A stretch of 29,799 nt of DNA from Candidatus Neomicrothrix sp. UBA7884 (GCA_002501135.1 DLRQ01000009.1:1-29799); one strand, 5' to 3'. Shown: positions 1 to 8,558, counted from the stretch's first letter. Made by a program: numbers and translations. Notes: generated by a model from the letters alone, not told the origin.

Positions 1-153
1 AAGGAAGTGCACTGCAGTTGCAACCTGCTTGGCGTCTCCCCAAGTTCCTTTGAGGGTCCGTTGGACCAGGTGCTCGATCTGCTCAGTGCCCTCGAAGCCG
101 TGTTTGCAGGCGCAGATCATTGCGTCCCGGTGCCAGCACCGCGACAGGCCCAA
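1..153 (-). pseudogene. Acyl-CoA dehydrogenase C-terminal relic (runs off the left edge)
   Basis: Directly after the TAG stop of the acyl-CoA dehydrogenase at 154-156, the same minus-strand frame stays open to the window edge and again encodes the family's C-terminal signature: WHRDAMI, then FEGTEQIEHLV. The intact gene has WHRDAKIYDIFEGTEQIQQLV at the same place. The relic carries 9 extra bases (3 residues, CAC-rich) between the two motifs, and the frame is kept. The first 22 bases from TGGCACCG match the intact gene at about 20 positions. It has no start codon and none of the upstream three quarters of the protein, so I read it as the remnant of a tandem or partial duplication. A functional reading is unlikely, but what lies left of position 1 is unknown. 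Confidence 0.55.
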
Positions 154-1368
154 CTACTCGATGCGCATGCCTGAGAGGGCACGGGCTATCACCAGTTGTT
201 GGATCTGCTCGGTGCCCTCGAAGATGTCGTAGATCTTTGCGTCACGGTGCCAACGTTCCACAGGGTGGTCGGTCACGTAACCGGCACCACCCAGTATCTG
301 CATTGCACGCTCCGTTGTCCAGACCGCAACCCTGCCGGCCTTCAACTTGGCCTTGGATCCCTCGGCCTCGATGAAGCCACCCTGTTTGGCCAACCAGGCC
401 GCCCTCCAGACGAGCAGGCGGGCAGCGTCGATCTCGGTGGCCATGTCGGCCAGCATGAACGCGATTGCCTGGTTCTGGATGATCGGCCGGCCGAACTGCA
501 CCCGCTCCTTCGCGTAGTCACGGGAGTACTCAAATGCCGCCCTGGCCACTCCGACCGCCTGGGCACCAACCGACGGCCTCGTGGACTCAAACGTCTGCAT
601 GGCCGCCTGTGAGTTGCCGGGCTTGCCCTCCCTGACCCGTGCCAGACGGGCATCGAGCTTTTCCCTACCGCCGAGCAGGCAGGTCCCGGGCACCCTCACA
701 TCGTCGAGGATGACCTCGGCGGTGTGGCTGGCCCTGATGCCGTGCTTTGAGAACTTCTGGCCCTGGGAGAGACCCTTCGTGCCGGGAGGAACGACGAAGG
801 AGGCGTGGCCACGACTCTTCAACTCGGGATCAACCACCGCCACGACGATATGCACATCGGCGATTCCACCGTTGCTAATCCAGGTCTTGACCCCGTTGAG
901 CACCCACTCGTCGCTGGCCTCGTCGTAGACGGCACGGGTTCGTATGGCAGACACGTCTGACCCGGCGTCCGGCTCCGATGCAGCGAAGGCGCCCAGCTTG
1001 ACGTCATCAGCACTGCCGTAACACTGGGGCACCCACTCCATTACCTGTTCCTGGGTCCCGGCGGCGGCGATTCCGGCGGCGGCCAGGCCCGAACCCATGA
1101 TGGCCATTCCGATTCCGGCGTCGCCCCAGAAAAGCTCCTCGATGGCCACGATCAGGTTCAGGCCGGTGTCGTCGTTGTACATGCCGTCGGCCAGGAACTC
1201 CCAGCCATAGAGGCCGATCTTGGCTGCCTCCTCGATGATGGGCCAAGGAACCTCCTCGCGGCGGTCCCACTCCTCGGCTGCCGGGCGGATCACGTCAACG
1301 GCAAACTCGTGCACCCAGTCCCGCAACTGGATCTGGTCGTCGTTCAGTTCAAGGGAGAAGTCGGCCAT
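154..1368 (-). CDS. Acyl-CoA dehydrogenase
   Basis: A 404-residue flavoenzyme of the acyl-CoA dehydrogenase family, which introduces a trans-2 double bond into acyl-CoA using FAD and passes electrons to ETF. Length is typical. The N-terminal helical domain (about 1-125) is followed by the beta domain with FAASEPDAGSDVS (about 150) and WISNGG, a family hallmark for flavin and substrate contacts. The C-terminal helical domain holds YAKERVQFGRPI, then ILGGAGY and YDIFEGTEQIQ; the Glu of FEGT is the catalytic base position. The ATG is preceded by a GAGG run about 10 nt upstream. It lies 41 nt downstream of the MFS gene on the same strand and may be co-transcribed with it. The exact acyl substrate cannot be read from the sequence. 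A broken copy of its own C-terminus follows its stop codon. Confidence 0.93.
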   Translation of the reverse strand: MADFSLELNDDQIQLRDWVHEFAVDVIRPAAEEWDRREEVPWPIIEEAAKIGLYGWEFLADGMYNDDTGLNLIVAIEELFWGDAGIGMAIMGSGLAAAGIAAAGTQEQVMEWVPQCYGSADDVKLGAFAASEPDAGSDVSAIRTRAVYDEASDEWVLNGVKTWISNGGIADVHIVVAVVDPELKSRGHASFVVPPGTKGLSQGQKFSKHGIRASHTAEVILDDVRVPGTCLLGGREKLDARLARVREGKPGNSQAAMQTFESTRPSVGAQAVGVARAAFEYSRDYAKERVQFGRPIIQNQAIAFMLADMATEIDAARLLVWRAAWLAKQGGFIEAEGSKAKLKAGRVAVWTTERAMQILGGAGYVTDHPVERWHRDAKIYDIFEGTEQIQQLVIARALSGMRIE

Positions 1369-1409
1369 CCCGGAATCCTCGCTGGTAGGAGATCACTAGT
1401 CCCGTGACG

Positions 1410-2609
1410 CTACCGACCGGTAACCGGCGCTTCCTCACCGGCCTGTCGATCCACCAGCAAAATGGCGGATGCCGCTAGGAGGGCACCAACCAGATAGGGC
1501 GCACCAGTTGCCACCCTGCCGAACAGGATGCCGGCGCCAAGGGGTCCCAGTATCCGTCCGAGGGCACCGGCGCTCTGCTGGAGCCCCAGGGCAGCTCCCC
1601 TGGCATCTGCTCCGACGGATTCGACCGTTGCTGCCGACAGCGTCGGGCCGAACATGCCCTGGCCCAGGACCAGCAGCAACAGGGCAACTGTCAGGCCCAC
1701 CCAGGCCCCACCGAATGCCAGCACGAGCATGCCGAAGCTCACGAGGAACAGAGACACCCGTAGGGCCCCGCTCGTACCGAGGCGATCGTTCGCAGGCCCG
1801 ACCAGCCTCGTGTGTACGAGCACCATCACGAGGCCGATCGAAGCGAACAGCCCGTAGATGGATGGGTCGTCCAGCTGCGGAAACCGTCGGTCCACCAACA
1901 TGGCGAAGGTCGACTCGAAACCCGCAAAGCCGGCCATCCCGACAAATGCCAAAAGGGCCAGACGCCTCATCGCACGGCCGGCACCGCCCAGAACGGCAAG
2001 GGGGCCGAGGCGATCAGAACCGGGCGACGCCCCGGCTACCGAGCCGAACGGCAGGCGCACAATGGCCACAAGTGCATTCACACCAGCCAGACCCGCAGCA
2101 ACGTAGAACGGCAACTCCCGGCTGCCGAGTGCAGCCAGGGAACCGATGAGAGGGCCGATCACGAAGCCGAGGCCGAATGCGGCCGCCAGCAGGCCCAGCA
2201 GACGGGGTCGGTCGGCGGGTTCGGCGAGGTCGGCAACAGCCGCCTGACCGACCGCATATGACGAACCCGATGCACCGTCCAGCGCCCGCCCGAGGAACAG
2301 GACCCAAAGTGCTCCAGCCAGGCCCGTTACAAGGCTCCCGGCCGCCGATCCGAAGAGGGCGACGATCAGTACCGGCTTACGACCCACCCGATCCGACAGA
2401 CGGCCCCACAGCGGTGCAGCAGCCATCTGGAATGCCGAGAACGTGGCCAATACCGCAGTGGCAACCGCCGGTGATGCTCCATAGTCCTCGGCGTACAGGG
2501 GAAGCACCGGGATCACGATTCCGAAGCCGACCAGGTCGAGGGCAACCGTCGTCCAGACAACCCAGAATCCCCTTGGCCGCCTCCGTCGACGGTCGGAGTG
2601 CGTCCCCAT
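1410..2609 (-). CDS. MFS transporter, drug:H+ antiporter (TetA-like) type
   Basis: A 399-residue major facilitator superfamily protein with about 12 hydrophobic segments. The first segment carries DLVGFGIVIPVLPLYAEDYG and the loop after TM2 carries GRLSDRVGRKP, the classic motif A of DHA1-type exporters such as TetA. Substrate unknown; multidrug or metabolite efflux is the usual role. The open frame extends 22 codons further upstream to 2675, but that extension is not hydrophobic or family-like. I chose the ATG at 2609 because a TAGCCT -10 element sits 8 nt before it and because MGTHSDRRRRRPRG gives a normal basic cytoplasmic N-terminus. It is divergent from valS, with 94 bp between the starts. 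Confidence 0.9.
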   Translation of the reverse strand: MGTHSDRRRRRPRGFWVVWTTVALDLVGFGIVIPVLPLYAEDYGASPAVATAVLATFSAFQMAAAPLWGRLSDRVGRKPVLIVALFGSAAGSLVTGLAGALWVLFLGRALDGASGSSYAVGQAAVADLAEPADRPRLLGLLAAAFGLGFVIGPLIGSLAALGSRELPFYVAAGLAGVNALVAIVRLPFGSVAGASPGSDRLGPLAVLGGAGRAMRRLALLAFVGMAGFAGFESTFAMLVDRRFPQLDDPSIYGLFASIGLVMVLVHTRLVGPANDRLGTSGALRVSLFLVSFGMLVLAFGGAWVGLTVALLLLVLGQGMFGPTLSAATVESVGADARGAALGLQQSAGALGRILGPLGAGILFGRVATGAPYLVGALLAASAILLVDRQAGEEAPVTGR

Positions 2610-2617
2610 GGCGGCGC

Positions 2618-2623
2618 AGGCTA
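2618..2623 (-). promoter_or_regulatory. -10 element for a leaderless MFS transcript
   Basis: TAGCCT on the minus strand, 8 nt upstream of the ATG at 2609, with no Shine-Dalgarno between. It fits the actinobacterial TANNNT -10 consensus placed so that transcription would begin at or near the start codon. No convincing -35 is visible. Confidence 0.5.
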
Positions 2624-2688
2624 CCTGCCCGCTAGCCGAGCACCAGTGGGCACCACATACGGTCTGCAGGAGCACCGGGGCACACCGC

Positions 2689-2694
2689 TAGCCT
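2689..2694 (+). promoter_or_regulatory. -10 element for a leaderless valS transcript
   Basis: TAGCCT lies 9 nt upstream of the valS ATG with no Shine-Dalgarno, the same arrangement and the same hexamer as the divergent MFS promoter 66 bp away. Confidence 0.5.
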
Positions 2695-2703
2695 CGGACC
2701 GCC

Positions 2704-5307
2704 ATGACTGACCAAACCACAGGTAGGACCCCCGTTCCCGACAAGCCCACCCTTGAGGGCCTTGAAAGCCGCTGGGACGCGACCTGGGAGGAACACGGCA
2801 CCTACCGGTTCGACCGCATGAAGACCCGCGACGAGGTCTTTTCAATCGACACACCACCACCGACGGTCAGCGGGTCCCTCCACATGGGCCACGTGTTCTC
2901 CTACACGCACACAGACACCGTCGCCCGCTACCAGCGCATGCGCGGCAGCGAGGTCTTCTACCCGATGGGCTGGGACGACAACGGTCTCCCAACCGAGCGC
3001 CGGGTCCAGAACTACTACGGGGTCCGCTGCGACCCTTCACTCCCACATGACCCGACCTTTGAGGCACCATCCGACGCCGGCGACCCGAAGGCCATCAAGA
3101 AACGCCGCGAGATCAACATCGGCCGCCGCAACTTCGTGGATCTCTGTCACCGCCTCACCGCCGAGGACGAAAAGGCCTTTGAGGCGCTCTGGCGCCACCT
3201 GGGCCTCTCGGTCGACTGGTCCCAGACATACGCCACGATCGACGAGCGCAGCCAGCGCCTTGCACAACGTGCCTTCCTCGGGAATCTGGCCCGCGGCGAG
3301 GCCTACCAGATGGAGGCGCCGTCACTCTGGGACGTCACCTTCCGCACAGCCGTCGCCCAGGCCGAACTCGAGGACCGCGACCGGCCCGGCGCCTACCACA
3401 GGCTGGTATTCCACGCCGCCGACGGCTCAGACGTGCAGATAGCCACCACCCGTCCGGAACTGCTGGTCTCATGTGTAGCGGTCGTCGCCCACCCCGACGA
3501 TGAGCGCTACAAGCCGATGTTCGGCCACTCCGTCACGACACCGGTGTTCGGCGTAGAGGTACCGGTGCTGGCCCATGAACTGGCAGATCCCGAGAAGGGA
3601 ACCGGCATAGCCATGATCTGCACGTTCGGCGACACCACCGACGTGACCTGGTGGCGTGAATTGAACCTGCCGGTGAGAGCGGTCATCGACAGGTCAGGGC
3701 GCTTCGCTGCTGAGGCCCCGACGTACATAGGGACCGAGGCGGGGCTGGCTGCATATCAACGGCTGGCCGGGAAGACCGTCTTCTCAGCCCAAGAGGAGAT
3801 GGTCTCCATCCTGGGAGAGACCGGTGAGGTCGTAGGCGAACCGGAGCCGATCACCCACCCTGTGAAGTTCTTTGAAAAGGGTGACAAGCCGCTTGAGATA
3901 GTGACAAGCCGCCAGTGGTACATCACGAACGGCGGCCGCAACCCCGACCTGCAGGAGGCGCTTATCGCCCGTGGCGACGAGATGACATGGCACCCGCCCT
4001 ACATGCAGGCCCGCTACACCAACTGGATAGAGGGCCTCAACGGCGACTGGCTGATCAGCCGGCAGCGCTTCTTCGGGGTGCCGCTTCCACTCTGGTACGC
4101 CCTCGACGACACCGGCGAGCCCATCTACGACCACCCGATCACCCCCGAGCCGGCCGACCTCCCGGTCGACCCGTCCAGCGACACCGCTCCCGGATACTCC
4201 GAGAACCAGCGAGGCGTACCCGGCGGCTTCATGGGCGACCCCGACGTCATGGACACCTGGGCCACGTCGTCGCTCTCTCCCCAGATCGCCTGCGGCTGGG
4301 ACGGCGACGACGACCTCTTCTCGCGCACCTACCCGATGGACATGCGGCCCCAGGCCCACGACATCATCAGGACCTGGCTGTTCTCGACGGCTGTCAGGTC
4401 CCACCTCGAGGAGGATGCCGCGCCCTGGCGCCACTGCGCCCTGAGCGGCTGGGTGCTCGACCCGGACCGTAAGAAGATGTCCAAGTCCAAGGGAAACGTC
4501 GTCACCCCAATGGGCCTGCTCGAGCAGTACGGGTCCGACGCGGTGCGCTACTGGGCTGCCAGCGGTCGCCCAGGTACAGACACGGCCTTCGACGACGGGA
4601 AGATGAAGATCGGGCGGCGTCTGGCCATCAAGCTCCTCAACGCCAGCCGGTTCGTGCTGGGCTTCGACTCCGATTCAGGCCAGACCGACAGCATCGACTC
4701 GTCAGCGGTCACCAGCCCACTCGACCGGGCCATGCTGGCAGGCCTTGCAGATCTGGTCGCCGAGACGACCGCTGCCTACGAGGGCTTCGACTACGCCCGG
4801 TCCCTGGAGCGCACCGAGACCTTCTTCTGGTCGTTCACCGACGACTACGTGGAGTTGGTCAAGAGCCGTGCCTACGAGGGCGACAAGGCCGGTGCGGCAT
4901 CCGCCCGAGCCTCCCTACGGATGGCCCTCTCCACGATGCTGCGACTGTTCGCACCTGTCCTTCCGTTTGTGACCGAAGAGGTCTGGTCCTGGTGGCAGGA
5001 AGGTTCCATCCACCGACAGGCCTGGCCCGATGCCGACGAGATCCGTGCCGCCGCAGGCGACGGTGATCCGGCACTGGCCGAAGTGGCTGCCGCCGCGCTC
5101 GCAGAACTCCGTCGGCACAAGACAAACGCAAAGCGGTCCCTCGTCACCCCTGTTGTCGCCGCCACGATCACCGACACGCCAGACAGGCTGAACCTGCTCC
5201 GACCGGTACTCGCTGATGTGGCTGCCGCCGCACGGGCAGAACACATCAACCTTTCAGAAGGCGAGGCGCTGTCCTCCCAGGTTGAGCTGGAAGCAGCGCC
5301 CGAGTAG
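2704..5307 (+). CDS. valS: Valyl-tRNA synthetase
   Basis: Class I aminoacyl-tRNA synthetase of 867 residues that charges tRNA-Val in the cytoplasm. The HIGH motif appears as PPTVSGSLHMGH (about 52-63) and the KMSKS loop as KKMSKSKGN (about 597). GWDDNGLPTERR follows the Rossmann start. The CP1 editing domain includes TTRPELL and GTGIAMICTFGDTTD. The anticodon-binding domain runs from about 680. The protein ends shortly after it, without the C-terminal coiled coil (with a KLxNxxFxxxAPxxVV-like segment) typical of E. coli-type ValRS. Together with GWDDNG and CTFGD, this resembles the shorter archaeal-like ValRS class found in some bacteria; that subclass call is from memory. Starts at ATG 9 nt after a TAGCCT -10. 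Confidence 0.97.
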   Translation: MTDQTTGRTPVPDKPTLEGLESRWDATWEEHGTYRFDRMKTRDEVFSIDTPPPTVSGSLHMGHVFSYTHTDTVARYQRMRGSEVFYPMGWDDNGLPTERRVQNYYGVRCDPSLPHDPTFEAPSDAGDPKAIKKRREINIGRRNFVDLCHRLTAEDEKAFEALWRHLGLSVDWSQTYATIDERSQRLAQRAFLGNLARGEAYQMEAPSLWDVTFRTAVAQAELEDRDRPGAYHRLVFHAADGSDVQIATTRPELLVSCVAVVAHPDDERYKPMFGHSVTTPVFGVEVPVLAHELADPEKGTGIAMICTFGDTTDVTWWRELNLPVRAVIDRSGRFAAEAPTYIGTEAGLAAYQRLAGKTVFSAQEEMVSILGETGEVVGEPEPITHPVKFFEKGDKPLEIVTSRQWYITNGGRNPDLQEALIARGDEMTWHPPYMQARYTNWIEGLNGDWLISRQRFFGVPLPLWYALDDTGEPIYDHPITPEPADLPVDPSSDTAPGYSENQRGVPGGFMGDPDVMDTWATSSLSPQIACGWDGDDDLFSRTYPMDMRPQAHDIIRTWLFSTAVRSHLEEDAAPWRHCALSGWVLDPDRKKMSKSKGNVVTPMGLLEQYGSDAVRYWAASGRPGTDTAFDDGKMKIGRRLAIKLLNASRFVLGFDSDSGQTDSIDSSAVTSPLDRAMLAGLADLVAETTAAYEGFDYARSLERTETFFWSFTDDYVELVKSRAYEGDKAGAASARASLRMALSTMLRLFAPVLPFVTEEVWSWWQEGSIHRQAWPDADEIRAAAGDGDPALAEVAAAALAELRRHKTNAKRSLVTPVVAATITDTPDRLNLLRPVLADVAAAARAEHINLSEGEALSSQVELEAAPE

Positions 5308-5341
5308 CCAGGTCCGGGTGGCCCACTGCCAGACTGGCACC

Positions 5342-6136
5342 ATGGACACTCCGACATTCGAGCATCTGCTGATCGCCTGCGACGGTCGCACAGCCACGCT
5401 CACCCTGAACCGTCCCGACAGCCTGAACTCCCTCACCAACGCGGTGATGGCTGAGATCATCACCGCAGCCGACTGGTTCGACCACCAACCGGACCTCAGG
5501 GTGGTAGTGGTTGAGGGAAGCGGCCGGGCCTTTTGCGCCGGATTCAACGTCAACGAGTTCAGGGACGACATGCCGCAGTCCCCGGCTGGCGGCCGCATTC
5601 CAGCCGACACGGGCCGCCTGATGGCCGACGCCCTCGAACGCATGGCGCCGGTGTTGATAGCCCGCCTCCACGGACACGTGGTCGGTGGAGGCCTCGTGCT
5701 GGCTGCGGCCTGTGACCTGCGTGTCGCAGCTGACAACACCAGATTCTTCATTCCCGAGGTCGACCTGGGCATCCCGCTGGCCTGGGGAGGCATACCCAGG
5801 CTGGTTCGCGAGATCGGGCCTGCCCTCACGAAGGAACTCGTAATGACCTGCAGGCCGTTCGACGCAGCCGAAGCCAAGGCAGCCGGATTCGTCAACCGGG
5901 TCGTGCCGGCGGACGACCTGGACGCGGCAGTCGAGGAGTTGACCGAAGAGGTTGCGTCGCGTCCACGCCTGGCAGTCCTGGCCACCAAGGCACACGTCAA
6001 CGCCGTCACCAGCCAGATGGTCGGCACCAGCCGGGCGTGGTCCGACGGTGACGGCCTCGGCGCAGCGCTTCGCGATCCCGAGGCGCGGGCCGCCCAGGCT
6101 GCCTACCTGGAAGAGGTGCGCAACAAGCGCTCCTGA
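5342..6136 (+). CDS. Enoyl-CoA hydratase/isomerase family protein (crotonase fold)
   Basis: 264-residue crotonase-fold protein acting on an acyl-CoA thioester. The two oxyanion-hole segments are present: GRAFCAGFNV (about 61-70) and GHVVGGGLVLAAACD (about 111-125). Of the two catalytic glutamates of rat hydratase, Glu164 is conserved as Glu139 in IPEVDLG, but the Glu144 position, exactly 20 residues earlier, is Val119. A textbook hydration mechanism is therefore doubtful; isomerase, hydrolase or another crotonase chemistry is possible. I chose the ATG at 5342 because the upstream open frame overlaps the valS tail and has no family similarity. It follows valS by 34 nt and precedes the amidohydrolase by 5 nt, so the three are probably co-transcribed. 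Confidence 0.88.
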   Translation: MDTPTFEHLLIACDGRTATLTLNRPDSLNSLTNAVMAEIITAADWFDHQPDLRVVVVEGSGRAFCAGFNVNEFRDDMPQSPAGGRIPADTGRLMADALERMAPVLIARLHGHVVGGGLVLAAACDLRVAADNTRFFIPEVDLGIPLAWGGIPRLVREIGPALTKELVMTCRPFDAAEAKAAGFVNRVVPADDLDAAVEELTEEVASRPRLAVLATKAHVNAVTSQMVGTSRAWSDGDGLGAALRDPEARAAQAAYLEEVRNKRS

Positions 6137-6141
6137 GTCCG

Positions 6142-7731
6142 GTGACAGCCGCAGACCGCATCTTCGTAAACGCCGGGTTCAAGACACTCGAGCCGGCCAA
6201 CCCCACCGCCGAGGCGCTCGCCTCGTGGAAGGGTCGCATCCTCGCCATTGGCGACCGACACGACATCAAAGCCCTCGCCGGACCGGGAACGGAAATCGTG
6301 GACCTGGGTGGGGCGACCGTGCTGCCGGGGTTCATCGAGACCCACATGCACCCACTTTTGGCCGGGGTCCAGATGACAGCACCCCAGATCGGTACGCCCC
6401 CGTGCAGGTCCGTCGCCGAGGTTGTCGATGCCCTCCGCAAGTGGGCAGACAAGACACCTCCCGGCGAGGTGCTCCAGGCCTGGGGCTTTGACGACAGCCT
6501 GATCGGCGACAATCGTCACCTGACGCTCCACGATCTGGATGAGGCGACCACCCGGCACCCGGTCCTGATCCGACACATCTCGGGCCACCTGTCCTATGCC
6601 AACTCTGCAATGTTGGCGAAGGCCGGGGTGGATGACTCCGTGGAGGACCCTCCCGGGGGTGCGTTCATCCGCGACTCCGATGGTCGCCTCACCGGCGAGA
6701 TGCACGAAACCGCCAACTTCAACGTGGCATCGTCGATCCCGCCCGCGACTGTCGGGGAACTGGTGGCAGGTGCCAGGGCCATCTCTGACCGGTGCCTGGA
6801 GCGCGGGGTAACCAGCACGACAGATGCCGCTGTCATGCACCCCACCATGTACGCCGCGTACCAACAGGCGGTCGAGTCGGGCGACCTCCGTGTCAGGACA
6901 CGCCTCTTCCCGATCTGGCGCACGGCCGGCCATATTCCATTCCGGACGGGTCTCGGTGGTGACCGCCTCGCGCTCGGTGCCATGAAGTTCATCAGCGACG
7001 GCTCTATCCAGGGCTACACGGCATGCGTGTGCAAGGGCTACTACGACCGCCCCGATGTGATGGGCACTGAGGTGATCTCAGCCGCCGAACTCACCGAACT
7101 GGTTACCGACGCACACCGGCGCGGATGGCAGGTCGCAGTCCACACCAACGGAGACCAGGCCATCGACAACGCCCTTGACGCAATCGAGGCGGCGCTTGAA
7201 GACTCACCCAGAGCCGACCACCGCCACCGCCTGGAACACGTCCAGATGGCGCGCGAGGACCAGTTGGAACGCATGGCCCGGCTCGGCGTTCTGGCATCGG
7301 TATTCGCAAACCACGTCTGGTACTGGGGGGACCGCCACCGCGACCGCTTCCTCGGTCCGGAGCGGGCAGAGCGAATCGATCCACTCGCCAGCTTCGCCGC
7401 ACACGGCATACCCCACGCCCTGCACTGCGATGCACCGGTCACCCCCATCGACCCGCTGTTCAGCATCTGGACGGCCGTCACCCGCACCACCCGCGACGGC
7501 GAGGTGCTGGGTCCTGAACAGCGTGCCAGCGTTGATGCAGCTGTGGCGGGCTACACCAGTTCAGCGGCATACCTGAACATGGAGGAACACGAGAAGGGAA
7601 CCCTCGAGGTCGGCAAGTTGGCGGACCTGGCGGTGCTCGGTGGCGACCCCTTCGAGGTGGAACCCGATGCCATCAGGGACATCGACGTCCTGGCGACCGT
7701 GGTCGGTGGCTCAGTGGAGTTCTCGGCCTGA
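6142..7731 (+). CDS. YtcJ-like metal-dependent amidohydrolase
   Basis: 529-residue amidohydrolase-superfamily protein (Amidohydro_3/YtcJ group), hydrolases of amides or N-formyl compounds with a TIM barrel and metal centre. The leading beta segment ends in LPGFIETHMHP with His68 and His70 as metal ligands. KFISDGSIQG gives the lysine/aspartate region, VHTNGDQAID and HRLEHVQM the later His ligands, and HCDAPVTP the barrel-end Asp. GTLEVGKLADLAVL near the C-terminus is the usual return to the small beta-sandwich domain. It starts with GTG 5 nt after the crotonase stop, implying translational coupling. Substrate unknown. It converges on the small flavin-barrel gene with only 4 nt between stops. 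Confidence 0.88.
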   Translation: MTAADRIFVNAGFKTLEPANPTAEALASWKGRILAIGDRHDIKALAGPGTEIVDLGGATVLPGFIETHMHPLLAGVQMTAPQIGTPPCRSVAEVVDALRKWADKTPPGEVLQAWGFDDSLIGDNRHLTLHDLDEATTRHPVLIRHISGHLSYANSAMLAKAGVDDSVEDPPGGAFIRDSDGRLTGEMHETANFNVASSIPPATVGELVAGARAISDRCLERGVTSTTDAAVMHPTMYAAYQQAVESGDLRVRTRLFPIWRTAGHIPFRTGLGGDRLALGAMKFISDGSIQGYTACVCKGYYDRPDVMGTEVISAAELTELVTDAHRRGWQVAVHTNGDQAIDNALDAIEAALEDSPRADHRHRLEHVQMAREDQLERMARLGVLASVFANHVWYWGDRHRDRFLGPERAERIDPLASFAAHGIPHALHCDAPVTPIDPLFSIWTAVTRTTRDGEVLGPEQRASVDAAVAGYTSSAAYLNMEEHEKGTLEVGKLADLAVLGGDPFEVEPDAIRDIDVLATVVGGSVEFSA

Positions 7732-7735
7732 GTCG

Positions 7736-8080
7736 TCAGCAGTTGATCTCGTCGCCGGGTTGGTCGGGTGCCGGACGGTGGAGCACGCCGCCTGTGAGGG
7801 TGACCACTGCAACCTCCCCGTCGGCGAGGCCGTCACCGTCCAGGAGCATGCTGAAGGCGCCGGGCTCAGGCGCCGGAAATACAAGTGTCACGGGAGATGA
7901 TGTGGCCAGGTTTGCCAGGGTGCCGCCGCCGGGCGTGCAGCGGATTGCCTCACCGTCCCAGACGACGGGAACGTGGACGACCTTGGGGGCACCGGCAGCA
8001 CCCATGGTGACCACAAAAGCTGCGTTGCCGTACTCGGCGAGTCGCTCTGGCAGTTCCTCGGTGTTGACAGGGTGGCTCAT
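7736..8080 (-). CDS. Small pyridoxamine-phosphate-oxidase-like (FMN split barrel) protein
   Basis: 114 residues. The pattern LAEYGNAAFVVTMGAAGAPKVVHVPVVWDG followed by a Gly-rich turn and VTLVFPAPEP resembles short members of the PNPOx-like split-barrel superfamily, which bind FMN, F420 or heme; the similarity is moderate. The C-terminal half (SMLLDGDGLADGEVAVVTLTGGVLHRP) is consistent with the last barrel strands. I prefer ATG 8080 to the in-frame TTG at 8086 because a TAGTGT -10 sits 6 nt upstream of the ATG and ends directly next to the TTG. Cofactor and substrate are not determinable here. Divergent from the molybdate regulator. Confidence 0.65.
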   Translation of the reverse strand: MSHPVNTEELPERLAEYGNAAFVVTMGAAGAPKVVHVPVVWDGEAIRCTPGGGTLANLATSSPVTLVFPAPEPGAFSMLLDGDGLADGEVAVVTLTGGVLHRPAPDQPGDEINC

Positions 8081-8086
8081 GGTCAA

Positions 8087-8092
8087 ACACTA
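8087..8092 (-). promoter_or_regulatory. -10 element for the split-barrel gene (leaderless)
   Basis: TAGTGT on the minus strand, 6 nt before ATG 8080, no Shine-Dalgarno; same layout as the other leaderless promoters in the window. Confidence 0.45.
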
Positions 8093-8133
8093 ACCGCTGG
8101 CTGACACCCGGCGAGAAGCAGGCACGACTCTAC

Positions 8134-8162
8134 AATATGCAAGATATTAAGATAACTTATCT
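8134..8162 (+). promoter_or_regulatory. AT-rich double palindrome, candidate operator of the molybdate module
   Basis: In a GC-rich background, an AT-rich island just before the regulator start holds two inverted repeats: AATAT-5-ATATT at 8134-8148 and the perfect AGATAAcTTATCT at 8150-8162, which ends 3 nt before the ATG. Its position over the likely promoter (TAAGAT at 8148-8153 could be the -10) suggests autoregulation by the HTH/TOBE protein encoded directly downstream. The binding protein is an inference. Confidence 0.5.
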
Positions 8163-8165
8163 GGC

Positions 8166-8558
8166 ATGCACACGTTCAAAATGGGTGAAGCAGCGCATCT
8201 GCTGGGTGTGAGCCCCGACACCATCAGGCGCTGGGTCGACGCCGGGCGCCTGACAGCATCCAGGACCGATGGCGGCCACCGCCTGGTTGACGGCCCCGAC
8301 CTGGCACGCCTGGCACAGGAACTGGCCGACGAGCCCGACAACGATGGAAGGGCCGTCTCCGCACGGAACCGCTTCACCGGCCTTGTCACAAGGGTTCTCA
8401 AGGACGGTGTGATGGCACAGGTCGAGATCCAGGCCGGGCCCCACCGTGTCGTGTCGCTCATCTCGGCTGAGGCAGTCGACGACCTCGGCCTTGAACCCGG
8501 TGTGCTGGCCGTCGCCGTCGTAAAAGCCACCAACGTGGTCGTGGAACGCCCCCAGTGA
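8166..8558 (+). CDS. MerR-type HTH plus TOBE domain regulator, probable molybdate sensor
   Basis: 130 residues in two domains. Residues 1-50 are a MerR/excisionase-type winged HTH (FKMGEAAHLLGVSPDTIRRWVDAGRL, then RTDGGHRLV). Residues 63-127 form one TOBE/Mop-type oxyanion-binding domain (RNRFTGLVTRVLKDGVMAQVEI, ending GVLAVAVVKATNVVVE). Small HTH-Mop proteins are known to bind molybdate or tungstate. Placed as first gene of a modABC run, it most likely senses oxyanion and controls uptake. Its TGA overlaps the modA GTG (GTGA), so the four genes are translationally coupled. The palindrome upstream is the obvious candidate site. Confidence 0.85.
   Translation: MHTFKMGEAAHLLGVSPDTIRRWVDAGRLTASRTDGGHRLVDGPDLARLAQELADEPDNDGRAVSARNRFTGLVTRVLKDGVMAQVEIQAGPHRVVSLISAEAVDDLGLEPGVLAVAVVKATNVVVERPQ

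Noticed and set aside
1469..2149. 226-codon plus-strand open frame opposite the MFS gene
   Set aside because: Arg/Pro/Gly-rich translation without domains; it is the antisense shadow of a clear MFS protein, as expected at high GC.
2610..2675. 22-residue N-terminal extension of the MFS transporter
   Set aside because: It would start upstream of the predicted -10 element, and the residues are not conserved-looking or membrane-like.
5246..6027. Two open frames of about 250 codons on the minus strand opposite the crotonase at 5342
   Set aside because: Both lie wholly over a well-conserved crotonase gene and show no family motif or start signal.
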